Shown in pieces: positions 7,664-17,422 of a DNA stretch of 64,000 nt. The stretch is from Syntrophobacter sp963666995 (GTDB lineage: Bacteria > Desulfobacterota > Syntrophobacteria > Syntrophobacterales > Syntrophobacteraceae). Below the pieces are notes generated by a model. It did not search any database, was not told where the DNA came from, and saw only the letters and a list, made by a program, of their open reading frames with translations. The stretch covers positions 3,348,001 through 3,412,000 of the forward strand of contig OY762941.1 in the NCBI GenBank assembly GCA_963666995.1, given 5' to 3'. A program made the position numbers and the translations under genes. The stretch's first letter is position 1, and every line of letters starts with the position of its first letter.

Positions 7664-8686
7664 TCAGTTATCGAGAAAGTGCGCAACGGCCTCATAGAGA
7701 CGGTCTCTTTCACAGGTAAAAGCCATGTGCCCGCAGTCACCCGGTAAGGTCACTGTTTCAGCCTTAAGGAGGCCTGCAAACTCCAGAGACGGCATTGGAT
7801 TGACCGCATGGTCCTCCTCGGCGACCACCACCAGGACGCGGGCGCGTACTGCTTTTGCGGCTTTCTCCGCTGATTCCTCGAATGGTTTGTAGATATCCTG
7901 ACCCATTATCGCCTGCATTTGCCTGGTCCAGTCAGTGGTGTTGTAAGTCAGCAATCTCTCAGCGCGGGCCGACAGAAACTCGGGAAACTCCTGCGGACTC
8001 GTATGGGTGGCTATGTAGTGCGGCGTTTGCATCGCCATGGCGTGGATTGCGGCCAATTCCATTGCACGGCTCTTGGGGTCGCCGCAGTTGCCGCTTGCTT
8101 CCAGGATATGGAGTTCGGTGGACCAAAAGAGCAGATCGTAAGAAGTCTGATGCGGAGTTCCCTCGATGGGAATCGCCTTGTCCATGAACCCGGGATAGGA
8201 AGTCATCCATTGAAATGTCTCCATGCCCCCCATGGATATGCCGAGGACGGCATGAAGATGGGCCAGTTTCAAGTCTCCCGTGACCAGTTTATGCTGGGCA
8301 TTCACCATGTCGCCAATGGAGAACATGGGGAATTCATGTCCGGGTTGCGATTTGCTGTTCGAAGGCGAGGAAGAAACCCCGTTGGCGAAATCGTCCACTG
8401 CAATAACGAAGTACTTTGAGCTGTCCACGAGTTTTCCGGGACCGATCAACCCGGCCAAATCCTTCGACCTGCCCAAAAACCAGCAGGGGATAAGCACGGC
8501 ATTGGTTCGTTTCGGGTTCAATTGCCCGAAAGTACGGTAGCCGAGCTTGCAGTCACGGATTTGGCGGCCATTCTCCAGGTGAAAGTCACCCAGGTCGGCA
8601 AACTTGAGACCGTCCTGCCCTCTCGCCGGCAAAGCAGCCAGGAGAATAAAACCGGCTATCAGAATGATTCGGGTACAATGCTGCAT
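7664..8686 (-). CDS. Secreted alpha/beta hydrolase, homoserine O-acetyltransferase-like
   Basis: 340 residues from the ATG at 8686 (AAAGG upstream). The start MQHCTRIILIAGFILLAALPARG is a clear signal peptide, so the protein is exported. The mature part has the MetX-like layout: LGYRTFGQLNPKRTNAVLIP, the nucleophile elbow GISMGGMETFQW (Ser), the acid EEDHAVNP (Asp) and the late GDCGHMAF (His). MetX proteins acylate homoserine in the cytoplasm (known). A signal peptide argues against that role and suggests a periplasmic esterase or acyltransferase (inference). Similar secreted paralogues are often annotated only as alpha/beta fold hydrolase. It stands alone on its strand, with a long untranslated stretch upstream. 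Confidence 0.8.
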   Translation of the reverse strand: MQHCTRIILIAGFILLAALPARGQDGLKFADLGDFHLENGRQIRDCKLGYRTFGQLNPKRTNAVLIPCWFLGRSKDLAGLIGPGKLVDSSKYFVIAVDDFANGVSSSPSNSKSQPGHEFPMFSIGDMVNAQHKLVTGDLKLAHLHAVLGISMGGMETFQWMTSYPGFMDKAIPIEGTPHQTSYDLLFWSTELHILEASGNCGDPKSRAMELAAIHAMAMQTPHYIATHTSPQEFPEFLSARAERLLTYNTTDWTRQMQAIMGQDIYKPFEESAEKAAKAVRARVLVVVAEEDHAVNPMPSLEFAGLLKAETVTLPGDCGHMAFTCERDRLYEAVAHFLDN

Positions 8687-8719
8687 GATGTCTTGCCTTT
8701 CCCAAAAGAGGACTCCCAC

Positions 8720-9655
8720 TCAGTGGAAGCACATTCGACACACCCCTGCCGGGTTTCCCCATTCCTTCGTTCGTTGAATGCGATCTGCGGGAAGCCCTCC
8801 TTATGATGCCGGAGACTTGGAACATTTTATCAGAAGGCAGCCTCCATTTTACTCCAATACGATTCAAAATCGCACGACGAAGTCGTGAAATTCACAGGCG
8901 GGCGAACCGACTCCGATTCGGCCCCATACGGAGTTGCTTTCAAGACGATAGTCTCGACGTCCCCACGCTCTCGGCAACCATCGTTTGCAGCCTTCTTGAA
9001 TGCGACAATGAGTGTCGGGCACGCGGTATTTCTTATCGATTCCTATCAATATTCCTCTCGTACGCACAGATACCTGTAGATCCTCGTCCGGGAAAATCCA
9101 TTCCGCCATAAATAGTTGTAGACGAATCCACTTCCCCGGCAGTCAATTCAGTAAAGCTGCAAATTGAAGCTCAACACGGTGTGGAAAATGGAATTTCCGT
9201 CCTGGCAAGAGCCATGAGATGCGGAATCGGGCCATTTTGACGAAAGCGGAAATTCAGTGTTTTTCGTGTTACGTCATGGATTCCAGAGGATGAAAGCCCC
9301 GGAGTCCGAATTTGGCCGGGGTGACTACATGTGCAGGTTTTCAGCATTTTTCCAGGGGCTTTTCCTTTTTCAACACACGGTCAAAGCCTTAATCGGGGGT
9401 CTGTTGGGAGAACATGCAAGAACTTATCTTTAACACTGCCGTTTCTATTCGAACAGTCTGTGGAGTCGGCATAACCGCCGGGCCGGAGCCCATAGTCCTT
9501 TAAGATCCACCGCTCGGGGCATCCTTCGGGGAGGGTTGTATCGATCCGTGCACGTGCCCGGATTTTGCGGTGGCGGGCGATGTGCAGCGTACTCCTGGGC
9601 GGCGGGGATCCCGGCAGACCGCGCGTCCTTAACCATCTCGAGCAGGGGGAAGCAT
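8720..9655. other. Stretch without a supported gene
   Basis: About 930 bases between two divergent genes. Short frames on both strands lack ribosome sites, family motifs and coding bias. No repeat of families A to E and no RNA gene was recognised. Confidence 0.5.
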
Positions 9656-10363
9656 ATGAAAAGGAGTGAGGATGTATCTTTCGGGAGACGATTGGGCAGG
9701 CGTATCTGCCCGTTATGCGTCGCCTCAGTGCTGTTATTCTTCTTCACGGCCGGAACGGGCAACGCATTGAGCCCGCCCTGGTGGTTATACTATTCCTACC
9801 TTGAGAATTCCGTCGGGAAGACCCCCGGCGTCACCGTTCGCGGGCCGGTCGAGGACACGTCCGACCACTATGTCATCAATGTCATCGTAAAGAATGAGAA
9901 GAGAAGATCGGCCCTTGCGACCCTCATAGCATCCAGTGGAGAGGCCGTGGGAATGGATAATCTCATCATTCAGGTGACGGACCCGGCGGGCGGCGTGGAG
10001 CCTGCGCTCGTTCTGACCGGGACGGTGGCCCAAAAATCAGCCAAACTGAGAACGCTCTTTACGGTCGCATTCCGCGGCAACCCTTTCTACGGCAAGACGG
10101 AAGCGGTAAACAGCATGGGGTTTGTCGGCGCGTTCCCCATATTCCACGCCAGGTTGGTCCAGTTCTTTGCTGACGACCTGAGTGACTATTACGGGAGGCA
10201 AACCTACGTGGCACGCGACCTCTTCCAGATCGTGCTGAACCAGAATGTGGCCAATATACCGATTTATCCCAGCACACAGCCTTTGGCCGCGAGGTCGGGC
10301 GCAACCCTGGACCGCACCGATGCAGGCGGTGAGTCCTCTGAAAACTTGAACTCCGGACAGTGA
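9656..10363 (+). CDS. Secreted protein of unknown function
   Basis: 235 residues from the ATG at 9656, preceded by AGGGGGA six bases away. The frame is open 40 codons further upstream, but that part looks non-coding. Residues 1-40 are an export signal: a basic start (MKRSEDVSFGRRLGRR) and a hydrophobic run CVASVLLFFFTAGTGNALS. The mature part begins PPWWLYYSYLENSVGKTPGV, then alternates short beta-like stretches such as HYVINVIVKN and LVLTGTVAQ. Near residue 190 it has VQFFADDLSDYYGRQTYVARD. The tail (about 30 residues) is polar and probably disordered. I do not recognise the family. It is monocistronic as far as visible. Confidence 0.7.
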   Translation: MKRSEDVSFGRRLGRRICPLCVASVLLFFFTAGTGNALSPPWWLYYSYLENSVGKTPGVTVRGPVEDTSDHYVINVIVKNEKRRSALATLIASSGEAVGMDNLIIQVTDPAGGVEPALVLTGTVAQKSAKLRTLFTVAFRGNPFYGKTEAVNSMGFVGAFPIFHARLVQFFADDLSDYYGRQTYVARDLFQIVLNQNVANIPIYPSTQPLAARSGATLDRTDAGGESSENLNSGQ

Positions 10364-10488
10364 TCAACCCCGGGCAAACCGGGAAGGGCGATTGCTGAGC
10401 AGTTTGGAGTATCCCCGACACACTCCCAAGTCGCAAAATAATCCATTTGCCCCGGGATCAAGCGATGCCGTTGGGTGATTGGATTTTT

Positions 10489-10602
10489 TGTTCATTAAAT
10501 GTACACTATTCCATCGATTTGTTTCAAATTTGGACACTGCACGGCGGGGCTCCCTAAAAAAAGGTGCGATTACAGCATGATGTATTTGGTACGGTTATTG
10601 CT
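10489..10602 (+). promoter_or_regulatory. Sigma-54 promoter with upstream operator-like palindrome, module 1
   Basis: TGGTACGGTTATTGCT at 10587-10602 matches the -24/-12 consensus TGGCACGN4TTGCW at all but one base. Centred 90 bases upstream is the near-palindrome TGTTCATTAAATGTACA (10489-10505). The same two elements, 84 bases apart instead of 82, recur at 17423-17538, together with shared surrounding sequence (CCATTTGCC, AAGCGATG, GGATTTTTT, GATTACAGC). The natural regulator is the sigma-54 activator at 15345 (inference). The first gene downstream on this strand is the dehydrogenase at 11477, about 870 bases away. Confidence 0.75.
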
Positions 10603-11476
10603 CCTCAAAAAAAGGGGGGGCTGCCTGAGCGAGCAGGAAGTGGGACTGTGAGGCGTTGATTTTAGAGAATGGCTTGAAGTCATCGTAGCGCAGGCACAGG
10701 TTCGCGAGCGCTGCAGGGGAAGCTTGCGGTTTTGTGCCTGTCTATGAGCGTGAAGCCGGCGACGGGATAAAATTGTCAGCCTGTCAAACTGCTGCATTAC
10801 CATTGCTCGCAGTTGTTGTTTTCATCTATGTATTTTCCTTCGTCTTTTCCAGGGACTTTGAAATGCTCGTCCCTGTTCTTGATCGAACAGTTCTCCTTGC
10901 CGCATCATCGCTGGAAGCCGCAATAGGCAACTCGACGATTATCGCAGTCCTCACCATGGGCTTTGTTTGCACGCCTCTCGCCAGTTGCATGGCAGGTATT
11001 GTATTGTATACGTCGCTTGCGTGATTCACTATCGCAACTTTATCGCGGAACTTGACGGTTTCAAACGGGTTTCCACTTGTGTGCCGAAGACGAAGTTGGG
11101 GGATGGTCCATCGGTTGATTTATGCGTGACGAGGAACATCCCGGCCTGCGTTGCAGGGGAGGCTGGATTGACAGTCTTGCCGGATTTGATAAGCAAAGAG
11201 TGGCTCATGTGGGCTAATTCAATCCGGGTGCCGCCGGAGCTTCTTCAGGGGGGTGCATCAATGTCCGCGGTCGGGACTGATGCCGTACCGCGTTATGGGA
11301 CGATCCCAGTGGCCGGTCCGTTTGTGGACCGGTCCGCGGGCAGTCCGGCCCTGACATGTTCGCGGGGACCGCATGCAGGGCAGCGGCGGATATCACTGCA
11401 GCGGTACTTGGGGTAATTGGATTTCGGGGATTTTATCGGCGATTGTCACGTGCAGGGAAATGGAGGTACTAAACCT
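10603..11476. other. Long leader or decayed region behind sigma-54 module 1
   Basis: About 870 bases between the promoter and the next convincing gene. A frame at 10734-11024 encodes hydrophobic stretches (ALPLLAVVVFIYVFSFVF and a second one) but has no good ribosome site; a further frame to 11416 has no recognisable motif. It may be a decayed membrane protein gene or an untranslated leader. I support no gene here. Confidence 0.4.
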
Positions 11477-12379
11477 ATGGCGGGCAGCAATGCGGGGAAT
11501 GACTTCGGAAGCATCGGGTTCATCGGTCTTGGACTTATGGGCGGACGCATGGCAATGAATCTCCTTAAGGCCGGCGGGAGAGTGTGCTGCTATGATTTGG
11601 CGGCGGAGAGGGCAAAACCGCTGCGAGAGGCCGGCGCCAGGGTCGCCGGTCACAGTGCGGAGGTGGTGGAAAGTGCAGACGTAACCATTCTGTCCCTGCC
11701 GACTCTGAGAGCAGTAGAAGAGGTGATGGATAACGTGCTGCGAGCGGCCCGCCCGGGCCGCATCATCATCAACGCAAGCACGGTGACCCCTTCCCTGACG
11801 AAAAAGCTGGATGCGGCATGCACAGAAAAGGGGGTCATATATTTCGATTCCCCGGTTACCGGTGGAGTAAAGGGCGCCGGGCTGGGGACACTCACGTTTA
11901 TGGTCGGAGGCGACAAAGAGCGGTACGAACAGATTAAGCCGATTCTTGCCTGTATGGGCAAAAATATCTTTTATGTTGGAGCCTGCGGTATGGCGAGTAC
12001 CATCAAATTGATTAACCAGCTTCTTTTCTTTGCCGGAGTCCTGAATGTCTGCGAAGCCGTTTATCTTGCGAACAAAGCAGGAGTTGATAAGAAGATCATG
12101 CTGGAGGTTGTCGGCACGGGGGCGGGCAACAGCCATGCTTTGCAGACGCGGCTGGGAGATTTTATTCTGATGGACAATTATGAACCCGGCTGCAGTGTAG
12201 ATCTGGCGCTGAAGGACGTGGGAATTTTGCTGGCGGAAGCAATGAGTCTGGGTATAAAACTTCCTATTGTCTCAATGGTCGAGAATCGATTGTTGGCAGC
12301 GAAAAAACTGGGGATTTCCGAAAAGGACATATCCCTCATAGCGCTTCGTTATGAAGAAGTGGTGAAGCAGTATCCGTAG
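11477..12379 (+). CDS. NAD(P)-dependent beta-hydroxyacid dehydrogenase
   Basis: 300 residues from the ATG at 11477, with GGAGGT nine bases upstream. It belongs to the 3-hydroxyisobutyrate / tartronate semialdehyde reductase family. The Rossmann motif is GFIGLGLMGGRMAMNLLKAG, then SLPTLRAVEEV, the substrate loop DSPVTGGVKGAGLGTL and the catalytic Lys region KLINQLL. Such enzymes interconvert a beta-hydroxyacid and its semialdehyde (known). After YDLA the dinucleotide pocket carries AAERAK, so the cofactor preference cannot be fixed by eye. It is first of a run with the PPC protein and the ThDP enzyme, and a paralogue lies at 20320. Expression from sigma-54 module 1 is likely. Confidence 0.88.
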   Translation: MAGSNAGNDFGSIGFIGLGLMGGRMAMNLLKAGGRVCCYDLAAERAKPLREAGARVAGHSAEVVESADVTILSLPTLRAVEEVMDNVLRAARPGRIIINASTVTPSLTKKLDAACTEKGVIYFDSPVTGGVKGAGLGTLTFMVGGDKERYEQIKPILACMGKNIFYVGACGMASTIKLINQLLFFAGVLNVCEAVYLANKAGVDKKIMLEVVGTGAGNSHALQTRLGDFILMDNYEPGCSVDLALKDVGILLAEAMSLGIKLPIVSMVENRLLAAKKLGISEKDISLIALRYEEVVKQYP

Positions 12380-12440
12380 TTGAATTGTATACCTATTATA
12401 ATAACAAATTTCAGCTAAATCTTAGGAGGAGAGATTATTG

Positions 12441-12935
12441 ATGCTTAAGGAGAGCGTTTATGCCTGCAATAATGAAAAGAGTCGCGTGATTGTGGCAAAA
12501 TTGGTTAAAGATGTTGATCTGGTGAGTGCCATTGAAACTCTCTGCGAGAAGTATTCGTTTAAATCGGCGCTCCTTATGGTTTGCTTCGGCAGTTTAGGAA
12601 ATATCGGTTTTGAAGTTATAGCAGAAGATAAAAACGATCCATTGGGGGCCAACCTTGGCGCATCGCTTCAACTTGCCGGACCGATCCAACTGCTGACAGC
12701 CCAGGGAACTGTTAGTATTGAAGCAAAGATAGACAAGCCAATAGCCCACATACACGCTGTATTTGGCGACAAAAATTCTATTATTCATGGAGGCCACCTG
12801 TTGCGTGGGAAATGTCCCGTGTTGCGAACAATGGAGATCGCCATACAAGAAGTAATCGGTATTAACATGTGTCGCCGTTTTAACCCTCGTACCAATTCGG
12901 TCCAATTGATGATAGAGGCTTTGCCCGGCCATTGA
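12441..12935 (+). CDS. PPC/DUF296-domain protein
   Basis: 164 residues. The ATG at 12441 follows AGGAGGAGAG; an overlapping TTG one codon earlier is less likely. The whole protein is one PPC domain: LVKDVDLVSAIETLCEKY, CFGSLGNIGFE, the strand region LLTAQGTVSIE, then HIHAVFGD with IIHGGHLLRG and VLRTMEIAIQE. In plants PPC follows AT-hooks, while bacterial stand-alone forms are trimers of unknown function, some with a metal bound by conserved His (family knowledge). The His residues of HIHAVF and IIHGGHL are present. It sits between a beta-hydroxyacid dehydrogenase and a ThDP enzyme, so a metabolic role is more likely than DNA binding (inference). Confidence 0.85.
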   Translation: MLKESVYACNNEKSRVIVAKLVKDVDLVSAIETLCEKYSFKSALLMVCFGSLGNIGFEVIAEDKNDPLGANLGASLQLAGPIQLLTAQGTVSIEAKIDKPIAHIHAVFGDKNSIIHGGHLLRGKCPVLRTMEIAIQEVIGINMCRRFNPRTNSVQLMIEALPGH

Positions 12936-13017
12936 CGCGAAGTGATTTGGTGCGAAAGAGATGGAAAAGCTTGAACCATTAGATTCTTTGACTGACGAAC
13001 AGAAAGGTGACCCTGGG

Positions 13018-14709
13018 ATGATTCGCTTGAACGGCGGAGAAGCCGTGGTAAAAATGTTGGAAGCGTTCGGAGTAGAGGTTTCCTTCGGCATGGCCGGTTT
13101 TCAGCACTTGCCGTACTACTATGCCATCAAGCAAAGCAGGCAGATGCGCCATGTGCTGGTGCGGGATGAGAGGGGCGGGGCCTTTATGGCCGACGGCTAC
13201 GCCAGGGCGAGCGGCAAACTGGCGGTCTGCGATGCAACGGTGGGACCCGGCGCAACTAATCTGGTATCGGGAATCGGCGAAGCCTACTATGCTTCCGTAC
13301 CCCTCCTGGCGATCACGAGTGACATCAACACCAACTACCTGGACAAGGGGGCGAATCAGGAATGCGATCAGCGCTCGGTTTTCGCTCCGCTCTGTAAAGC
13401 CGGCATCTACATCAACAAGATCGAACGCGTCCCCGAATTGATGCGCAAGGCTTTCCACTCCGCAGTAGACGGTCGGCCGGGGCCCGTACACATCGACATT
13501 CCCGAGGACGTGTTCCACGGCACGGCAGCCTTCAATGAGGCGGACTTTGCCATGGATATCCGAAATACTTTTCCCTCCAGCAGATACACCCCCGCCGACA
13601 GTGAGATTGCAGAAGCTGCCAGGCTGCTGCTCAATGCCGAAAAGGCCGTTATCGTATCGGGCGGAGGAGCGTTGAACTCCAAAGCATGGGCGGAAGTCCG
13701 GGAAATATCGGAACTGTTGAATGCTCCGGTTGCAACGACCATCAGCGGCAAGGGAGTCATTTCGGAATCCCATCCCTTGAGTATCAGCTTGTTCGGCCGT
13801 TACTTCCGCTTTGCCAACGAGTTCGTGAAAGAAGCCGACGTCCTCCTGGTGGTCGGCTGCCGCCTGGGTGAGATGGCCACGGTTCGCTGGTCGTTGATCA
13901 ATCCCGCCACCAGGATCATCCATCTTGACATCGATCCCAAGATGATCGGCAGGAACTATGCAACGGAAGTGGCGCTGGTCGGGGATGCCAAAGGGACCCT
14001 GCAAAAGCTGATCGCCAGCGTTAAGGAAGAGAGCGGTCGAGTTAAGAAGGACGCTTCACTTGCGGAGGCCATCAGGGCGGCAAAAGCCAAATGGCTGGGA
14101 AGTGTTGCCGATAAAATTCATAATACCGAAATACCGATCAACATCGCCCACATGCTCTACCAGTTGCGACAGGTCTTGCCGGAAGATTCCATCATGGTGG
14201 CCGACGGCGGTTTTTCCGCCCACTGGTCCAGCGTGTACTGGGATATTGTCGCCTCGGGCCGGAGCTATTTGGCCAACCGTGGCCTGGCGGCCATCGGTTA
14301 CGGTCTGCCCGCGGCCATCGGCGCCAAACTGTCTGCTCCCGGCAAGATCGTAGTCGCACTGAGCGGAGACGGTGGTCTGGGTCTGTCGGTCATGGAACTG
14401 GAAACGGCAGTCAGGGAAAAGATTCCGGTTCTGCTGGTCGTCGTCAACAACATGGCCCTCGGGTACATAAAAGCCCTGGAGCACAACCTGTACGGGGATT
14501 ACATCTCCGCCGACCTTCGGGATGTCAATTATGCCGAGATCGCCAGGATTTGCGGCTGCTACGGTAAGCGGGTGACCAGGCCGGAAGAGTTGGAGAAAGA
14601 GTTTCGAGATGCACTGAACAGGGATGTGCCCACGGTGGTGGAGGTCATGGTCACCACCGATCCGGCCAAAATGCTCCCCGGCGAGGATAACCGGGTGAGG
14701 AAGGGTTGA
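13018..14709 (+). CDS. ThDP-dependent enzyme, acetolactate synthase-like
   Basis: 563 residues from the ATG at 13018 (AAAGGTGA nine bases upstream), which puts the family start GGEAVVKMLEAFGV close to the N-terminus; a frame-internal ATG at 12961 has a poor site. All three domains are present: Pyr (VRDERGGAFMADGYARASGK, with the activating Glu), the central domain (AVIVSGGGALNS), and PP (SGDGGLGLSVMELETAV ending in VVVNN). The family includes acetolactate synthase, sulfoacetaldehyde acetyltransferase, sulfopyruvate and oxalyl-CoA enzymes (known). Glyoxylate carboligase lacks the Glu, so the paired tartronate semialdehyde reductase-like gene does not make this a Gcl. The reaction is unknown; decarboxylation of a 2-oxoacid is a fair guess. 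Confidence 0.82.
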   Translation: MIRLNGGEAVVKMLEAFGVEVSFGMAGFQHLPYYYAIKQSRQMRHVLVRDERGGAFMADGYARASGKLAVCDATVGPGATNLVSGIGEAYYASVPLLAITSDINTNYLDKGANQECDQRSVFAPLCKAGIYINKIERVPELMRKAFHSAVDGRPGPVHIDIPEDVFHGTAAFNEADFAMDIRNTFPSSRYTPADSEIAEAARLLLNAEKAVIVSGGGALNSKAWAEVREISELLNAPVATTISGKGVISESHPLSISLFGRYFRFANEFVKEADVLLVVGCRLGEMATVRWSLINPATRIIHLDIDPKMIGRNYATEVALVGDAKGTLQKLIASVKEESGRVKKDASLAEAIRAAKAKWLGSVADKIHNTEIPINIAHMLYQLRQVLPEDSIMVADGGFSAHWSSVYWDIVASGRSYLANRGLAAIGYGLPAAIGAKLSAPGKIVVALSGDGGLGLSVMELETAVREKIPVLLVVVNNMALGYIKALEHNLYGDYISADLRDVNYAEIARICGCYGKRVTRPEELEKEFRDALNRDVPTVVEVMVTTDPAKMLPGEDNRVRKG

Positions 14710-14870
14710 GTTTTGGCGTATACAAAGCCTGTCCCGGCTTATTTTAAGGGATCGCGAAACCTGCATGACCCTGCCGGACATGGGGTTGCGGGACTTCTGC
14801 GACATACCCTGATGCCGGTCGCCTGAGCGGGATTGCCGCTTGACCTGCTCGGGCGGTTCTTAGCTCATGC

Positions 14871-15010
14871 TGATTTGCGTTCAAAGAAGTAACAAACGAT
14901 GTTTCTCAAGAGCGTGGGGGACTGCGCCCCAACACCCCCACGCCGCTTTGTGTAGCGTTGCGGCGGCGCCCTGCAAAATGCGGGGCAGTCGCCGCTCATC
15001 GTTCATAAAA
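14871..15010 (+). repeat. Dispersed repeat family A, diverged copy
   Basis: TTTGCGTTCAAAGAA is followed by a GTGGGGGACTGCGCC...ACACCCCCACGCCGC core and GCGGGGCAGTCGCCGC, all shared with copies at 48133 and 50689. The far terminal repeat is not clear. It lies in the 635-base gap between the ThDP gene and the regulator; the rest of the gap shows no gene. Confidence 0.6.
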
Positions 15011-15344
15011 ACCCTTCCTTGCATCGGGCAGACCGTACGGAGCGCCGGGCGAACCCATCGAGTCCTCTTTTCAAGCATCCTTTAGTCGTGTAGGATATTT
15101 AGATGAAAGATGATTTTCAATAGCGGGTGGTCCCTTGTTGTAAACAGGGTCGGAAAGCAATCATGGCCCGGATTCCTGAGCGCGGGCTGCAAGATATCCG
15201 GAGCGGCCTCAGGGCCGGGGAAGTCTGTCCGTTATAGGATGTTGGTTCGAACCGCGTTGAACGTGGAATGCCTGCTCTGCGACCCATCCAGGGGGGAGGC
15301 ACGGACAGGCCAAACTCAAACCATAATGAAGTCGAAGGAAAGGC

Positions 15345-17234
15345 ATGGAACGGAAAATAGCCATTACCTGTGCGGGGAAGATCAGCAGCTTGACGGGGGT
15401 TGATCTGAGTGGAGTCACTATTTTCCAGGAAGTCAAGATGTCCGAGGTCGGCAAGCTGGCAGCCAAACTGGAAACCGAAGGGGCCGAGGCCATTATAGCG
15501 ACCGCAGGAACCGCTCCACAGGTCCAGGAGCAGGTTTCTCTGCCCGTGGTTGTTGCTTATCTTACGAATTTCGACGTCTTGGAAACCCTTAAGGAAGTGG
15601 AGAATAACCCTGACATTTCCGATGGAAAGGTTGCCTTAATAATACATGAAGCCAATTCCTTCGATATGGAGAGACTCCATCCTTTTCTGCAAAAGCGGAT
15701 GTCTTTTTTTGCATACCGGAATGAAGAACATGTGCGCAAGATTGCCCACATGCTCTTCGAGAAGAATTTTGAAGTGCTTGTCGGAGGTCCCACCACTGTG
15801 TTTCTCGCCAGGCAGTTGGGAATGAAGGCCTATCCGTTGCTCTTCGGCAAAGAGACGATAGTCAGGGCGCTGAACAGGGCAAGAGAAATCCTGGAGTTGA
15901 TACGAAAGGACCGGGAACAAAAGCAACGATTGAAAACGGTCATTGATATGTTCCAGGACGGGATTCTGGCAACCGACAATCAAGGCATTGTAAGTATGTG
16001 TAATCCTCGTGCCTTGAGTCTGCTGCATCGATCGGAACATGAAGTATTGGGGAAAGAGGTTTGTAAAATTGCTTTGGATCCGACGTGGAAGGAAGTCTAT
16101 GAAAAGGGTGTGATGCAGGCCGATGTTCTCATAGAGCATAAGAGGATGAAGATCTTTTCCACGCGGCAACCCATAATTGAAAACGGGCATATTATCGGAT
16201 CGGTTGGAACACTTCAAGAGGTATCGAAAATTCAAAACCTCGAGCATAAATATCGATCGATACAAACATTAGGCTTCGTCGCTAAGCATAGATTTGAATA
16301 CATAATAGGCGATAGCCAACTCATGAAAGATGCGATAAGGCAAGCCAAAGCATATTCGAAATTTGACAGCACTATTCTGATTCAGGGTGAGACCGGCACT
16401 GGAAAAGAAATATTTGCACAGAGTATTCATAATGCCAGTTTGCGAAAATCCGGGCCGTTTGTTGCCATAAATTGCGCTGCCTTATCCGAGACGCTGCTGG
16501 AAAGTGAACTCCTGGGTTATGAGGAAGGCGCTTTTACCGGGGCCAAACGAGGCGGCAAGGTCGGCCTGTTCGAACTGGCCCATAATGGAACGATGTTCCT
16601 GGATGAAATCAATCAGATTCCATTGCAGCTTCAGGCCAAGGTCCTCCGCGTCATCCAGGAAAAAGTGGTTTTAAGGGTTGGCGGTGAACGGGTTATCCCG
16701 GTGGATGTGCGCATTGTCGCCGCAACCAATGAAAACCTGAAGGAAAAAATCAAGTCCGGGAAATTCCGTGATGACCTGTATTATCGGATAAATGTCCTCA
16801 ATCTGCAGTTGCCTCCCCTGCGCAGACGAAAAGAGGACGTCCCCTTGCTGGTGGACCATTTTCTCAAACTCTTTGCCTCCACACACGGTCCCGTAAAGTG
16901 TGATCCAGCGCAATTCGTTGACTTGGCGGCGAAATATGACTGGCCGGGTAACGTCCGGGAACTCGCCAACTATGTTGAGCGATACGCCGTACTGAGTCAG
17001 AAGACGGAAGTCGCCCACTCGTTGTTGTTCCAGGAATTCGGGGCGGGTAAGGAAGAAGAGGAAAGAAATACGCACGATGCGGATCTTATGACGCTCAAAA
17101 TAGATACGCTGGTAAACATGGAGAAGCAAATAATAAAAGGAGTTGTGGGTCGGTGCCGCGGGAACAAACTGCAGGCCGCATTGCTGCTTGGCGTAAGCCG
17201 CAGCACCGTGTGGAACAAAGTCCGTGACGTGTGA
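15345..17234 (+). CDS. Sigma-54-dependent activator with PrpR-type sensor domain
   Basis: 629 residues. Residues 1 to about 195 are a PrpR_N-like ligand domain (MERKIAITCAGKISSL, TAGTAPQVQEQVSLPVV, VGGPTTVFLARQLGMKAYPL). A PAS domain follows (about 205-305, TVIDMFQDGILATDNQGIV). The AAA+ domain has Walker A GETGTGKE, the sigma-54 contact loop as GAFTGA, and MFLDEINQIPLQLQAKVLRV. A Fis-type helix-turn-helix ends the protein (NKLQAALLLGVSRSTVWNKV). PrpR senses 2-methylcitrate in propionate users (known); the ligand here is probably an acid of the local pathway (inference). The twin sigma-54 promoter modules at 10489 and 17423 flank this gene and its neighbours, and are the obvious targets. GAAGGAAAGG precedes the ATG. 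Confidence 0.92.
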   Translation: MERKIAITCAGKISSLTGVDLSGVTIFQEVKMSEVGKLAAKLETEGAEAIIATAGTAPQVQEQVSLPVVVAYLTNFDVLETLKEVENNPDISDGKVALIIHEANSFDMERLHPFLQKRMSFFAYRNEEHVRKIAHMLFEKNFEVLVGGPTTVFLARQLGMKAYPLLFGKETIVRALNRAREILELIRKDREQKQRLKTVIDMFQDGILATDNQGIVSMCNPRALSLLHRSEHEVLGKEVCKIALDPTWKEVYEKGVMQADVLIEHKRMKIFSTRQPIIENGHIIGSVGTLQEVSKIQNLEHKYRSIQTLGFVAKHRFEYIIGDSQLMKDAIRQAKAYSKFDSTILIQGETGTGKEIFAQSIHNASLRKSGPFVAINCAALSETLLESELLGYEEGAFTGAKRGGKVGLFELAHNGTMFLDEINQIPLQLQAKVLRVIQEKVVLRVGGERVIPVDVRIVAATNENLKEKIKSGKFRDDLYYRINVLNLQLPPLRRRKEDVPLLVDHFLKLFASTHGPVKCDPAQFVDLAAKYDWPGNVRELANYVERYAVLSQKTEVAHSLLFQEFGAGKEEEERNTHDADLMTLKIDTLVNMEKQIIKGVVGRCRGNKLQAALLLGVSRSTVWNKVRDV

Positions 17235-17422
17235 CGGACGGAGCCCGCCGCTCAAACCGAACGGACCACAAAACCCCGGTTCATGCTGAGGTATCGAAGC
17301 ATGGGCAGGGTGTCCGCTCCTGGATACCTCAGGGCGAACTCGTATAATCGATAGTCATTCCAGATTTCCAACCAATCCATTTGCCTGGGACAAGCGATGT
17401 CCCCGGGTGAGTGGATTTTTTT

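Noticed and set aside
15230..15262. GTTGGTTCGAACCGC, a T-loop-like sequence
   Set aside because: No matching acceptor, D or anticodon arms around it.
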